A stretch of 64,000 nucleotides of DNA. Origin: an uncultured Lactococcus sp. (GTDB lineage: Bacteria > Bacillota > Bacilli > Lactobacillales > Streptococcaceae). This document shows, piece after piece, positions 19,433 through 27,713 of the stretch (positions within the stretch are counted from its first letter, which is position 1; every line of letters begins with the position of its first letter). The DNA is taken from NCBI RefSeq assembly GCF_934191625.1, contig NZ_CAKPUG010000003.1, forward strand, positions 124,001 to 188,000, read 5' to 3'. The notes under the pieces are model-generated. The model saw only the letters and a program-made list of their open reading frames with translations. It did no database searches and was not told the DNA's origin. The position numbers and the translations under genes are program-made.

Positions 19433-20275
19433 ATGTCAAAATATAACTGGCTTGCTTTAGACCGCAAGTACGAAGATGTCATTTACGAAACTTATAACGG
19501 TATTGCGAAAATTACGATCAATCGTCCTGAAGTACGTAATGCGTTTCGCCCTAAAACAGTGGTGGAACTTATCGATGCCTTTACTGTAGCGCGTGATGAC
19601 ACTTCGATTGGTGTCATTGTTTTGACAGGTGCTAATCACGGCCAAGGCGAAGACAAGGAAGCTTTCTGTTCTGGCGGCGACCAAAAAGTCCGTGGCGACG
19701 GTGGTTATGTTGGCGAAGATCAAATTCCTCGTCTTAACGTCTTAGACTTGCAACACTTGATCCGTATCACACCAAAACCTGTTATTGCTATGGTCAACGG
19801 TTTTGCTATCGGTGGTGGGCACGTTCTCCACATCGTTTGTGATTTAACGATTGCTTCAGAAAATGCTAAGTTTGGACAAACAGGCCCACGTGTTGGTTCT
19901 TTTGATGCTGGTTATGGTGCTGGACTTTTGGCTGCTATGGTTGGTCAAAAGAAAGCACGTGAAATCTGGTTCCTCTGCCGTCAATACACTGCGCAAGAAG
20001 CAATGGATATGGGTATGGTAAACACTGTTGTACCTTTTGATCAACTTGAAGACGAAACAGTTAAATGGGCCGAAGAAATGCTTGCCTTGTCACCAATGGC
20101 ACTTCGTATGCTTAAGGGCTCAATGAATGCTGCAACTGATGGACTTGCTGGCTTGCAACAATTTGCTGGTGATGCAACGCTCATGTACTACCTCAGCGAT
20201 GAAGCCAAAGAAGGGCGCGATGCTTTCAAAGAAAAACGCAAACCTGATTTTGATCAATTCCCTAAATTCCCATAA
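19433..20275 (+). CDS. menB: 1,4-dihydroxy-2-naphthoyl-CoA synthase MenB
   Basis: 280-residue crotonase-fold enzyme closing the second ring of the naphthoquinone (o-succinylbenzoyl-CoA to DHNA-CoA). Conserved parts are [60 protein letters not shown] and [21 protein letters not shown], and it ends in the [13 protein letters not shown] tail typical of MenB. It is separated from menH by 31 bases with a possible own promoter, and from menE by 3 bases. Confidence 0.96.
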   Translation: MSKYNWLALDRKYEDVIYETYNGIAKITINRPEVRNAFRPKTVVELIDAFTVARDDTSIGVIVLTGANHGQGEDKEAFCSGGDQKVRGDGGYVGEDQIPRLNVLDLQHLIRITPKPVIAMVNGFAIGGGHVLHIVCDLTIASENAKFGQTGPRVGSFDAGYGAGLLAAMVGQKKAREIWFLCRQYTAQEAMDMGMVNTVVPFDQLEDETVKWAEEMLALSPMALRMLKGSMNAATDGLAGLQQFAGDATLMYYLSDEAKEGRDAFKEKRKPDFDQFPKFP

Positions 20276-20278
20276 GCT

Positions 20279-21631
20279 ATGAAATGGTTAAAAGAACAGG
20301 CTGAAAAATCGCCAAATAAACTTTTCTTAAATCAACTGACTTTTAAAGAAGTCTACGATAAAACTGTTCAGACAGCCCAACATTTAAACAAAGAAACAGC
20401 TAGGCACAACCGCCTAGCTCTTCTTTCAGAAAATTCGCCAGAAATGGCAATTGTGCTCTTTGCGCTGTTGGCTTTAGACAAGGAAGTCCTCTTACTCAAC
20501 ACGCATCTTACAGCTAATGAAATCCGAGAGCAACTGACTGAACTTGATGTGGAACTGCTGATTGCTTCGGATCAGCAAACTTATCCAGCAGACTTGTCGT
20601 TCTCTGATATCCATTCTTTAGAAACTAGTAGAGCTGTGCTCAATTGGCAGCCAGCGCCTGAGAAGATTGCTGTGATCATGAACACCAGTGCGACAACTGG
20701 AAAGTTCAAATCAGTACCTATCACATGGAAAATGCTGGCGGCACATGTGGCTGCTTCTGCAGCCACCATGGGCGTTCTTCCAGAAGACAACTGGCTTGTC
20801 GCTCTCCCCATGTTTCATGTCAGTGGTCTATCCATCATCATGCGCAGCCTCTATAATGCTACTCAGGCCACCATACGTGCTTCTTTCGATGAGGAAGAGC
20901 TGATCAAACTGATTAATACGAGCTCGGTCAATATGGTGTCCATGGTACCGACCATGCTTAAACGAGTTCATGAAAAAATTGCTGCCAAAAGTCTTCGCGT
21001 CCTCTTGTTAGGGGGAGAATTTATTCCCCAACCTTTGATACAGGCCTGTTTTGCACAAGGTCTACCTGTCTACAAGACTTACGGGATGACCGAAACTTTT
21101 TCCCAATCTGTTACTTTCAACATTTTGGAATATCCGGACAAACTGACTTCTGTCGGTCAAGCACTTCCTGGCGTGGAGATTGAAATTTTACATCCTGATG
21201 CTGATCAGGCTGGCGAAATACATCTAAAATCACCAATGCTCATGAAAGGCTATCTTCATCAAGAGGACGTTCAACTCTTCAACACAGGGGATATTGGCTA
21301 TCTTGATGAAGACAATTTCCTTTATATTCTCAATCGCCGTAAAGATATCATTATTTCCGGTGGGGAAAATATTTATCCCAAAGAGATTGAAGATTTACTC
21401 TATAGCTTGGAGGGAATTGTCGAATGTGCGCTTGTCCCGCAGGAAGATCAGACTTGGGGCCAAGTGCCACTTCTTTTCTACGCTGGAGCGCCCGATATAC
21501 AAGAAATTACAAGCTTTTTGAGTCAACGTCTGGCCAAGTATAAACTTCCACGTCAGATCATCAAAATGAATGCTCTACCCAAAAATGCCTCAGGCAAAAT
21601 CCTTAGGAAAAATTTAAAACATGAAGCTTAA
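20279..21631 (+). CDS. menE: o-Succinylbenzoate-CoA ligase MenE
   Basis: 450-residue acyl-adenylate-forming enzyme activating o-succinylbenzoate to its CoA thioester. The P-loop-like MNTSATTGKFKSVPIT is near residue 136, the adenylation motif KTYGMTETFSQ near residue 266, and the hinge and C-terminal motifs are FNTGDIGYLDEDNFLYI, NRRKDIIISGGENIYPKEIE and PKNASGKILRK (catalytic Lys). Its stop overlaps the menC start by 11 bases. Confidence 0.93.
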   Translation: MKWLKEQAEKSPNKLFLNQLTFKEVYDKTVQTAQHLNKETARHNRLALLSENSPEMAIVLFALLALDKEVLLLNTHLTANEIREQLTELDVELLIASDQQTYPADLSFSDIHSLETSRAVLNWQPAPEKIAVIMNTSATTGKFKSVPITWKMLAAHVAASAATMGVLPEDNWLVALPMFHVSGLSIIMRSLYNATQATIRASFDEEELIKLINTSSVNMVSMVPTMLKRVHEKIAAKSLRVLLLGGEFIPQPLIQACFAQGLPVYKTYGMTETFSQSVTFNILEYPDKLTSVGQALPGVEIEILHPDADQAGEIHLKSPMLMKGYLHQEDVQLFNTGDIGYLDEDNFLYILNRRKDIIISGGENIYPKEIEDLLYSLEGIVECALVPQEDQTWGQVPLLFYAGAPDIQEITSFLSQRLAKYKLPRQIIKMNALPKNASGKILRKNLKHEA

Positions 21632-22724
21632 ATCGATTAGTTTGAATCACGTCCAACTTCCGATGAAGTTTAACTTCAAGACAGCCAAAGGTGAGCTGAA
21701 GCAACGTGACACCATTATTATCATTGCGGAAGACGAAACTGGCTATCGAGGATATGGTGAATGCGTAAGTTTCACCACACCTTTCTACACTCAAGAAACG
21801 TTTGAAAGCTCATGGGAATGCTTGGCGCAAACTTACATTCCAAAAGTAATGACAGCACACTTCACACATCCCTTTGAGATTCATGAGTTTTTTGAGCAGC
21901 CTTTACCGATGGCAATGGCAGGTTTGGAGAATGCCTTGTTGGACCTATATTACAAAGCCCAAGGAAAAAATACAATCGCTGCCCTTTTTCCTGAGCCATT
22001 GACAGAAACTTTATCCCGTGGTGCCGTCTTGGGCGATGTTCCTTTTGAGCAACTTCCTAGCAAAATCGATGACCTAGTCGCTCAAGGTGTGGAAAGAATA
22101 AAGCTTAAAATTAAACCCACAGATGGTTTTGAACGCGTCCAATATGCTGTGGAGCATTATCCTCAGCTCCAATGGGCTGTTGATGCCAACCGTTCTTATG
22201 CCCTTGAAAATATCGAAGCACTGATAAAGCTCGATCAATTTGGACTTGTCTGCATTGAAGAGCCTTTTGCTACCGATAATCTCGAAGATTATAAAGACAT
22301 TCTTCCGCAGCTTTCAACACCTATCTGTTTTGATGAAAATGTTCAAAGTTGGAGTGATTTACAGACCCTTTCTCAACTTAAGGGGAAAACCATGCTCAAT
22401 ATCAAAATTGGCCGCTTAGGTGGACTTTATCAAACAAAAGAAGCTATCGCCTTTTGCCGGAAAAATAAGATTTCCTTCTGGATTGGCAGTATGGTCGAAA
22501 GTGGTATTTCCAAGATATTGCATACACAACTGGCCACTTTAAGCGACAATGCCATGCCAGGGGATTTGTCCGATTCGTCCTATTATTTTACGGAAGATTT
22601 AATCGTACCAGAGATTAAATTTATTGAAGGTAAGATGAGTAGACCACGTGGCAAGGGCTTGGGTGTATCTATCAATCAAGCAGCACTTGAATATTACACC
22701 GTGAAAAAGGAGATTTTTACATGA
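21621..22724 (+). CDS. menC: o-Succinylbenzoate synthase MenC
   Basis: 367-residue enolase-superfamily enzyme dehydrating SHCHC to o-succinylbenzoate. The acid/base KxK pair lies in RIKLKIKP (near residue 155), and metal ligands are Asp in WAVDANRSY, Glu in CIEEPF and Asp/Glu in CFDENV. The distal Lys is in MLNIKIGRLGG. It overlaps menE by 11 bases and the following thioesterase by 4 bases, which ties it to the operon. Sequence resembles NSAR/OSBS dual enzymes, but context favours OSBS. Confidence 0.92.
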   Translation: MKLKSISLNHVQLPMKFNFKTAKGELKQRDTIIIIAEDETGYRGYGECVSFTTPFYTQETFESSWECLAQTYIPKVMTAHFTHPFEIHEFFEQPLPMAMAGLENALLDLYYKAQGKNTIAALFPEPLTETLSRGAVLGDVPFEQLPSKIDDLVAQGVERIKLKIKPTDGFERVQYAVEHYPQLQWAVDANRSYALENIEALIKLDQFGLVCIEEPFATDNLEDYKDILPQLSTPICFDENVQSWSDLQTLSQLKGKTMLNIKIGRLGGLYQTKEAIAFCRKNKISFWIGSMVESGISKILHTQLATLSDNAMPGDLSDSSYYFTEDLIVPEIKFIEGKMSRPRGKGLGVSINQAALEYYTVKKEIFT

Positions 22725-23098
22725 ATTTAATTGAACAACTGGGTATTCAAAAGCTGGTTTTAACCCCAACAGGTTTTACCGCTCAAATGCCTTTAGGGGA
22801 CTTTCATGCGCAACCTCAAGGTTTCTTAAATGGTGGTGCAACGCTTGCCTTTGCTGAGGTTGCTGCTGGTATGGCAAGTAATCTCTTGCTTGACGATAAG
22901 CATTTTGCTGTCGGACAAGCGGTCAATGGCAATCATTTGAACCCAACTAAAGCAGCAGGAATACTTTCTGCTCAAGGGCTTCTTCTGCACAAAGGAGGGC
23001 GTACACATGTGTGGGAGATGAAGTTTACCGATGCGCGTGAGGTTTTAGTGGCACAAGTCACTGTAACCAACGCTATTGTGGCAAAAAGATATGAATAA
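22721..23098 (+). CDS. Hotdog-fold thioesterase, probable DHNA-CoA thioesterase
   Basis: 125-residue PaaI-type hotdog protein. The central helix motif is HAQPQGFLNGGATLAFAEVAAG, with an acidic residue in the position used by this family, followed by GQAVNGNHLNPTKA. DHNA-CoA thioesterase (MenI) releases 1,4-dihydroxy-2-naphthoate after MenB. Position immediately after menC with a 4-base overlap makes this the natural candidate. I leave the symbol empty because PaaI paralogues have other substrates. Confidence 0.75.
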   Translation: MNLIEQLGIQKLVLTPTGFTAQMPLGDFHAQPQGFLNGGATLAFAEVAAGMASNLLLDDKHFAVGQAVNGNHLNPTKAAGILSAQGLLLHKGGRTHVWEMKFTDAREVLVAQVTVTNAIVAKRYE

Positions 23099-23741
23099 AG
23101 AGAACATAATATTTACAGAATTGGTGGATATAAATGAAACCGAACTTGCGGATATCAATCAATTAATTATTGACACTTGGGCTTATCACGAGTGGAATAA
23201 ACAAGAAAATGTCTTGCCTATGGCTGACTTTTTTCTTGAAACAGTCCTCTTAACTTCCACAAAGGTCTTTGTCGCTAAAGATAAGGGAAAAATTATCGGC
23301 GTTGTCGCTGCTGCCCTCACCCCTGATCTCCTTCCCAAAAGTCGGATAAGGTACCGCCAACTTGAAGCCCTGAGTTTAATTATCAATCAAGGAAAACCAG
23401 AAACCGTTTTTGACTTTTACTTGGAAACCATGAAGCTCAATGAGGAACTTATACAGCAAAGCAAGGAAACCTTTGATGCTGCCTTAAACCTCTTAATCTT
23501 AAATGAAAACTACAAAGGTTTAGGTCTTGGCAGTAAACTCTATCAGCTTTTCCTTGATTACTTAAAAGAAAATAAAGCAAAAACCTTCTTCCTACTTACA
23601 GACAGCTATTCCAACTACCCTTTTTACGAGAAAAAAGGCTTAAAAAGAATCGCCGCACAGCGCTTCGCTTGGAGTAATGATAAGGAAGTTTCAGAAGAGG
23701 ATGTTGAGGAATATTATGTTTATGCGGGGCGCGTAGGCTGA
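23091..23741 (+). CDS. GNAT-like acetyltransferase at the end of the men operon
   Basis: 216-residue protein with a GNAT core: VFVAKDKGKIIGVVAAAL, then LILNENYKGLGLGSKLYQLFLDYL (acetyl-CoA loop) and FFLLTDSYSNYPFYEKKGLKRIAAQRF. The start ATG at 23091-23093 overlaps the thioesterase stop by 8 bases; an upstream in-frame start at 23076 lacks a ribosome site. Its link to quinone synthesis is only by position. The acceptor is unknown. Confidence 0.65.
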   Translation: MNKENIIFTELVDINETELADINQLIIDTWAYHEWNKQENVLPMADFFLETVLLTSTKVFVAKDKGKIIGVVAAALTPDLLPKSRIRYRQLEALSLIINQGKPETVFDFYLETMKLNEELIQQSKETFDAALNLLILNENYKGLGLGSKLYQLFLDYLKENKAKTFFLLTDSYSNYPFYEKKGLKRIAAQRFAWSNDKEVSEEDVEEYYVYAGRVG

Positions 23742-23897
23742 CTCATTTACTAATATTACTCCGGAAACCATCGATACATCATAATTTTCTTAGCTTCACA
23801 AGGTAATACCACTGTTATATTGTTAGCTTTTTCCATATCCCCCAAATAATTGCCCTCATCTCTAAATATTTTTTTAAAAATTAAGACACCTAAAATG

Positions 23898-23906
23898 TGC
23901 TAATAT
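23898..23906 (+). promoter_or_regulatory. Possible extended -10 upstream of the two tiny ORFs
   Basis: TGCTAATAT lies about 55 bases before the TTG of the 15-residue ORF. The -35 region is weak. The remainder of 23742-23960 shows no recognisable gene on the plus strand. Confidence 0.35.
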
Positions 23907-23961
23907 TTTATTTAAATATATTTTACTCGTGACTTCAGTTAGATAGGGAGGAAAACAATAA

Positions 23962-24009
23962 TTGACAAGAGCAAAATTAAATAAACAGGGGAAAGACGAT
24001 AACCTATGA
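23962..24009 (+). CDS. Possible 15-residue leader peptide, coupled to the next ORF
   Basis: A TTG start 10 bases after a strong AGGGAGG ribosome site (23945-23951) opens MTRAKLNKQGKDDNL, strongly basic and polar. Its TGA stop overlaps the ATG of the next ORF as ATGA. The ribosome site is the best in the area and serves no other start. This looks like a translated leader that delivers ribosomes to the downstream ORF, but the size makes coding uncertain. No family recognised. Confidence 0.4.
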   Translation: MTRAKLNKQGKDDNL

Positions 24010-24158
24010 ATGAACTATTATCCATTGTATCCGAGATTGCACACTTTATCATAACTCTTGGTTTCCTTTCATTAGCACTTGATCAAAGCCGTACTAAAAG
24101 AGAACTTCGGGAAATTAAATACATTCTTTTAGAAAAAGAGACAACTAAAAAAATATAA
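24006..24158 (+). CDS. 50-residue single-pass membrane microprotein, unknown function
   Basis: Starts ATG inside the stop of the 15-residue ORF. It begins MNELLSIVSEIAHFIITLG, has one hydrophobic helix (about residues 12-26), then a charged, probably cytoplasmic helix RTKRELREIKYILLEKET ending in Lys-Lys-Ile. A strong terminator follows at once, so the pair is a discrete transcription unit. It resembles small membrane peptides (toxin-like, holin-like or transporter-modulating), but I recognise no family. Confidence 0.5.
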   Translation: MNELLSIVSEIAHFIITLGFLSLALDQSRTKRELREIKYILLEKETTKKI

Positions 24159-24208
24159 AAAGAACAGGAAACACTTATGTATTATAAGTGTTTCCTGTTC
24201 TTTTATCA
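24158..24208 (+). terminator. Strong intrinsic terminator after the microprotein
   Basis: Perfect 21-bp stem (arms 24158-24178 and 24184-24204, for example GAACAGGAAACACTTAT) with a 5-base GTATT loop and a T run. It separates the small unit from the convergent rpiR gene and is symmetric enough to serve both directions. Confidence 0.9.
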
Positions 24209-24233
24209 TCTAGAGTTGTTTTAAGTGAAACAA

Positions 24234-24989
24234 TTACTTATACTTTATTTTCCCCATGTTTCTATAAACCACATAGCTATCTGATAAGATACGGGCATTC
24301 ATTTGTAGTGACATACGACTTGCTGTGTCGACACTCGCGATTTCTAATTTTTTTAGTGAACTTTCGTGAGAAATCATTGATAAATCTGAAAGCTTATCTA
24401 GACTGCTCCCCAAACCACTGCTTAGGAGCAATAGTTTCGTACCTTTTGATTTTGCTAAATTTGCAGCATTTATAAGGCTTGGGGTTTCCCCACTCTGAGA
24501 GATAATCAGTATCACATCTTTATTTGTGGATTGCTTAGAAAAATGCAACAATAAATCATCATCATCAATATTGAAGCAGGGGCAGTTCAAAAGATTGAAT
24601 TTACGAACCAAGTAATCTGCGATTGTCTTGGTTGAGCCTAGAGCAAAAATATAAAGATTCTCTGCACGATGAATAGTTTTTACCATCTCTTCGACAAGTT
24701 CTGCTGAAAGTAAATCAATCGTTTTGATAACTTCTTCTAAATTCTTATTAATTACAGCATTAATGTCATCAGAAAAGTTACCTACCCTCCTTGTTATTTT
24801 ATTTTTAGCTAAGCTTCGATATTCTGAGTAGCCACTGTAACCCTTTTTCTTTAATGTACGAATAATGCTAGAGGTAGATACATGCATATGACTTGCTAGC
24901 TCCGTAATATTCATTTTAAGGTCATCCGGATGATTAATCAAATATTTATAAATATAATGCTCAGTGTGAGTTAGTTTTTCTTTTTTCAT
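24234..24989 (-). CDS. MurR/RpiR-family transcriptional regulator
   Basis: 251-residue regulator. The N-terminal HTH (about residues 1-75) includes KNMITELASHMHVSTSSIIRTLKKKGYSGYSEYR-like elements. The C-terminal SIS domain (about 105-235) binds sugar phosphates, with YIFALGSTKTIADYL and VILIISQSGETPSLINAANLAKSKG. Such proteins control sugar-phosphate operons. The probable target is the PTS/GH4/ChbG set at 26423-31982, or the divergent gene at 25234. No operator could be defined by eye. Confidence 0.85.
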   Translation of the reverse strand: MKKEKLTHTEHYIYKYLINHPDDLKMNITELASHMHVSTSSIIRTLKKKGYSGYSEYRSLAKNKITRRVGNFSDDINAVINKNLEEVIKTIDLLSAELVEEMVKTIHRAENLYIFALGSTKTIADYLVRKFNLLNCPCFNIDDDDLLLHFSKQSTNKDVILIISQSGETPSLINAANLAKSKGTKLLLLSSGLGSSLDKLSDLSMISHESSLKKLEIASVDTASRMSLQMNARILSDSYVVYRNMGKIKYK

Positions 24990-25192
24990 GATTATCTCTT
25001 TAATCTTAATTTACTATCTCTATTGTATATAAAATTCGTGTCCTCACAAAATAAAATAACGTGAATATTATCGCTAGAAACTTTTTATTCTTAATTAAAC
25101 TTGCTGTCTTCATAAGACATAATCTAAAAATAAAAGGGAATTTCATATTAAATAAGCTATTTTTTATTTCACTCTCATCTAAAATTAATCTA

Positions 25193-25201
25193 TGCTATAA
25201 T
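25193..25201 (+). promoter_or_regulatory. Extended -10 promoter of the TasA-like gene
   Basis: TGCTATAAT (TATAAT at 25196-25201) sits 33 bases before the ATG at 25234, which also has an AAAGGAATGGATA ribosome region. The 244-base gap to rpiR is otherwise A/T-rich without clear operators. Confidence 0.55.
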
Positions 25202-25233
25202 AAACTTACTTAAGAAATACAAAGGAATGGATA

Positions 25234-26265
25234 ATGTCAGCACGAAAACAATTTGTACGTAATATAGCTCTTTTATCTCTTCTTATAGTAACTGGTGGTG
25301 CGTATGCTTTTTATGCCTATACACACTATAATGGTGTAAGCCTTATCACTCCACTTCAAAGTTTTGCTGGTGGACGCGTACATGACTATTATTACAGGGG
25401 CTCTGCTCCTCCCATAAGTCGGAGTGCTACAATCATTCCCAGCAACAAAGATGTTTTTGTCGAAAATTACAGTATTGAGCCTATACTTGTCCGTGTCAAA
25501 CTTAAAGAGTTTTTGTCTAGGGATGGAAATTCAGTAGTTTCTGATGGAGGTTTACGAGAAAATCCCGATAGCTGGACAACTTGGCGTCCAGAGGAAGAAA
25601 ATATCAATCAGCGTGCCACTAAAGGAACTGAACTTAATAATCTTACAGCATGGAAACTGGGAGCACCTGAAGGGGAACCTCCCAAATATTTACCAACGTT
25701 TAATCATGATCCAGAAGATAAACGAACTGCTGCGGCTGGACATGCACGAGACTGGATACAAAGTGGGCATAACAATACCACAATTCCTTATAACAATCAT
25801 GGAGCAACACATCCCGGAAATGGTACAGCAAGATATTGGGATGATGAGGCTAACTATCACAGCGATATCCATTGGCCTGGCATGGAAGAATGGGAGGTTG
25901 GCACTCTTTTTGATACCAAACAAGTCCTGAGAGAGGAGCGTCAGCCAATGACGGTAAAACAATGGGCTAATCTATCAGATGATGCACGGTTGGGTAACTT
26001 TTGGGTGGTAGATCATGTCTCTGGTTGGGCATACTGGGCAAACAAGCTGAATCCCGATGAAGCAACGAGCTATCTTCTCGACAATGCCGATCTTTCATCG
26101 CAAGGAAAAAGAATGTCTGGCACCTGGTATTATGGCATTCACGTAATTGGTGATTACGATAGTTTAGAGCTGAATAATGCTGCTCAAGATCCATTTTTCA
26201 CGGGAAATGAGCAACATCATCCTCTAGCTAAACATTTAGTAAGTTTTATCCGTAATAGTATATAG
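25234..26265 (+). CDS. Exported TasA/camelysin-like protein, unknown function
   Basis: 343 residues with a basic N-terminus and one hydrophobic segment (about residues 9-29), so it is membrane-anchored or secreted. After it comes VFVENYSIEPILVRVKLKEF, very like the 'unbound' strand of SipW-dependent TasA/camelysin proteins, and near residues 264-278 GWAYWANKLNPDEAT, like their GxxYY-x-LxPGE segment. A long Trp/His/Asn-rich insert (about 85-250) is unusual. No SipW-type peptidase gene is adjacent. It is monocistronic, with a long hairpin after it. A matrix or surface-appendage role is an inference. Confidence 0.55.
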   Translation: MSARKQFVRNIALLSLLIVTGGAYAFYAYTHYNGVSLITPLQSFAGGRVHDYYYRGSAPPISRSATIIPSNKDVFVENYSIEPILVRVKLKEFLSRDGNSVVSDGGLRENPDSWTTWRPEEENINQRATKGTELNNLTAWKLGAPEGEPPKYLPTFNHDPEDKRTAAAGHARDWIQSGHNNTTIPYNNHGATHPGNGTARYWDDEANYHSDIHWPGMEEWEVGTLFDTKQVLREERQPMTVKQWANLSDDARLGNFWVVDHVSGWAYWANKLNPDEATSYLLDNADLSSQGKRMSGTWYYGIHVIGDYDSLELNNAAQDPFFTGNEQHHPLAKHLVSFIRNSI

Positions 26266-26321
26266 GAAAAAACTAAGCCAACTATAGATGTTCGTCCAGT
26301 TCAGTGAGAGAAAATAAGGAC

Positions 26322-26362
26322 AAGGTATTCTAACTGATACGAAAGTGTCATTAGAATACCTT
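26322..26362. terminator. Long hairpin between convergent genes
   Basis: Arms 26322-26340 and 26345-26362 pair almost fully (AAGGTATTCTAA with TTAGAATACCTT) around a GAAA tetraloop. T tracts are weak on both sides. It probably ends the TasA-like gene and the convergent MFS gene. Confidence 0.6.
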
Positions 26363-26422
26363 ATTTATGTTATATACAAACTTAGCACTTATACGCCTTC
26401 TAAAAAACTTGGAATTTAATAT

Positions 26423-27583
26423 CTAAGATATTTTATATTTCTCAATGAGTTTCCCGTAAAAGATTAGCAAAAAACAAAGGGATACAATGCTAATGAGTAA
26501 ATAACTCAGTAAAATACCTCGAACACCTATATAATATAAGGTAGAAGCATAAATTTGCGCCATTCCTACCCCCACTAGATTAGCAATAAACATATAGCGC
26601 ATGGTCAACGTTCCCATAATTTTTTCGCTTAGATTTAACTTCAAAATGTCTAAAACACCAACATAGAGAAAAGCGAAGTTAACACCATGGAAAAGATAGG
26701 TCGCAATAAAAGTCAAAGCATTTGGACTAAGCAAAGCAAAGCTCCAACGTAAAATTGAAGCAAAAAAGCCAATCACGAGTATTTTTTTGGTTCCCATTTT
26801 GCGAATCCAGGAATCTACCACATAAAAAGCTGAAACTTCCGATACGCAAGAACCGAGAAAAACGGCAATACTTACATATAAAGTAACTTGTTGCAAAGGT
26901 AAGGAAAACTGTTCACGCAAATAACCATTAAAGAGATATCCAAAAGAACCAGGCAAAGCCGTAATTAGGGCGCATACAAAAATAATTAAAGTTGCACGGA
27001 GAGGAATTTTTACTTTGGTTCCACTTATCTTTTGACTACTTCTGCTCTTTGAAAATGGAGCTTTGATATTCAAAAGCAATAACATCATATTAACAAATGC
27101 TGACAGAAGCATTAGTGTTGAAACATCAAACCCAAGCATTAAAATACCGCTAACAATAAAACCACTAGTTGCATACCCCAATGATCCAAACATACGAAAC
27201 TTTCCAAAATCTAACCCCTTGCGGTTGGCTTCTTCTAAAACTGAACTTTCATAAAAAATATCACACCCCACCGCGCCAAGCTGATAAACCATAAAAGATA
27301 ACACAAAAATATAGGGTGCTTCAATCACAAAAAGAAAGACAGAAAGAATAACACGCAACACTAAAGTACAACGAACGACAAGATTGCGCCATTCCTTTTT
27401 CTTCAAAAGTTTACTATAAAAGAAAATCGAGCCGATAACAATAACTTGTACCAACGCTAGCACTTGTAAACTTAAAGCTGTTGTGACATTGTTAGCCGCC
27501 ATTAATGGCTCATATTGAAAAATCCACATTGCTGTTAGTACCGAGTACATATAGAGTTGGATACGATACATTAGATTAGTCAT
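26423..27583 (-). CDS. MFS permease (LacY/raffinose-permease-like)
   Basis: 386-residue membrane protein with about 12 hydrophobic helices. SSVLEEANRKGLDFGKFRMFGSLGYATSGF matches the loop between helices 4 and 5 in the MFS_1-like oligosaccharide/nucleoside:H+ symporter group. The start is the ATG at 27581-27583 behind AAAGGAGG; an upstream in-frame ATG would add 24 basic residues through that ribosome site. It lies last in the EIIA-GH4-ChbG-EIICB unit, behind a terminator, so its expression is probably lower. Substrate unknown. Confidence 0.7.
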   Translation of the reverse strand: MTNLMYRIQLYMYSVLTAMWIFQYEPLMAANNVTTALSLQVLALVQVIVIGSIFFYSKLLKKKEWRNLVVRCTLVLRVILSVFLFVIEAPYIFVLSFMVYQLGAVGCDIFYESSVLEEANRKGLDFGKFRMFGSLGYATSGFIVSGILMLGFDVSTLMLLSAFVNMMLLLLNIKAPFSKSRSSQKISGTKVKIPLRATLIIFVCALITALPGSFGYLFNGYLREQFSLPLQQVTLYVSIAVFLGSCVSEVSAFYVVDSWIRKMGTKKILVIGFFASILRWSFALLSPNALTFIATYLFHGVNFAFLYVGVLDILKLNLSEKIMGTLTMRYMFIANLVGVGMAQIYASTLYYIGVRGILLSYLLISIVSLCFLLIFYGKLIEKYKIS

Positions 27584-27658
27584 CCTTATACCTCCTTTAA
27601 ATAATATTTTTTTACTCTTACCATTTTTTCTCCATTTACATTTATCAAGATACAAATA

Positions 27659-27703
27659 AAAATCGCACAGATCTTCATTTGACCCAAAATATCGTGCGAT
27701 TTT
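27659..27703 (-). terminator. Terminator between EIICB and MFS genes
   Basis: Perfect 10-bp arms AAAATCGCAC (27659-27668) and GTGCGATTTT (27694-27703) with a 25-base loop, followed on the minus strand by a T run. It would end or attenuate the PTS operon before the MFS gene. Confidence 0.7.
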
Positions 27704-27713
27704 ATATTTTTAA

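Noticed and set aside
23750..23900. Minus-strand ORF of about 45 codons ending near 23748
   Set aside because: Only weak start candidates, no clear ribosome spacing and no recognisable motif; it may be a remnant, so not listed as a gene.
24234..26265. RpiR operator in the 24990-25233 gap
   Set aside because: Only A/T-rich sequence without a defensible palindrome was seen, so no site is claimed.
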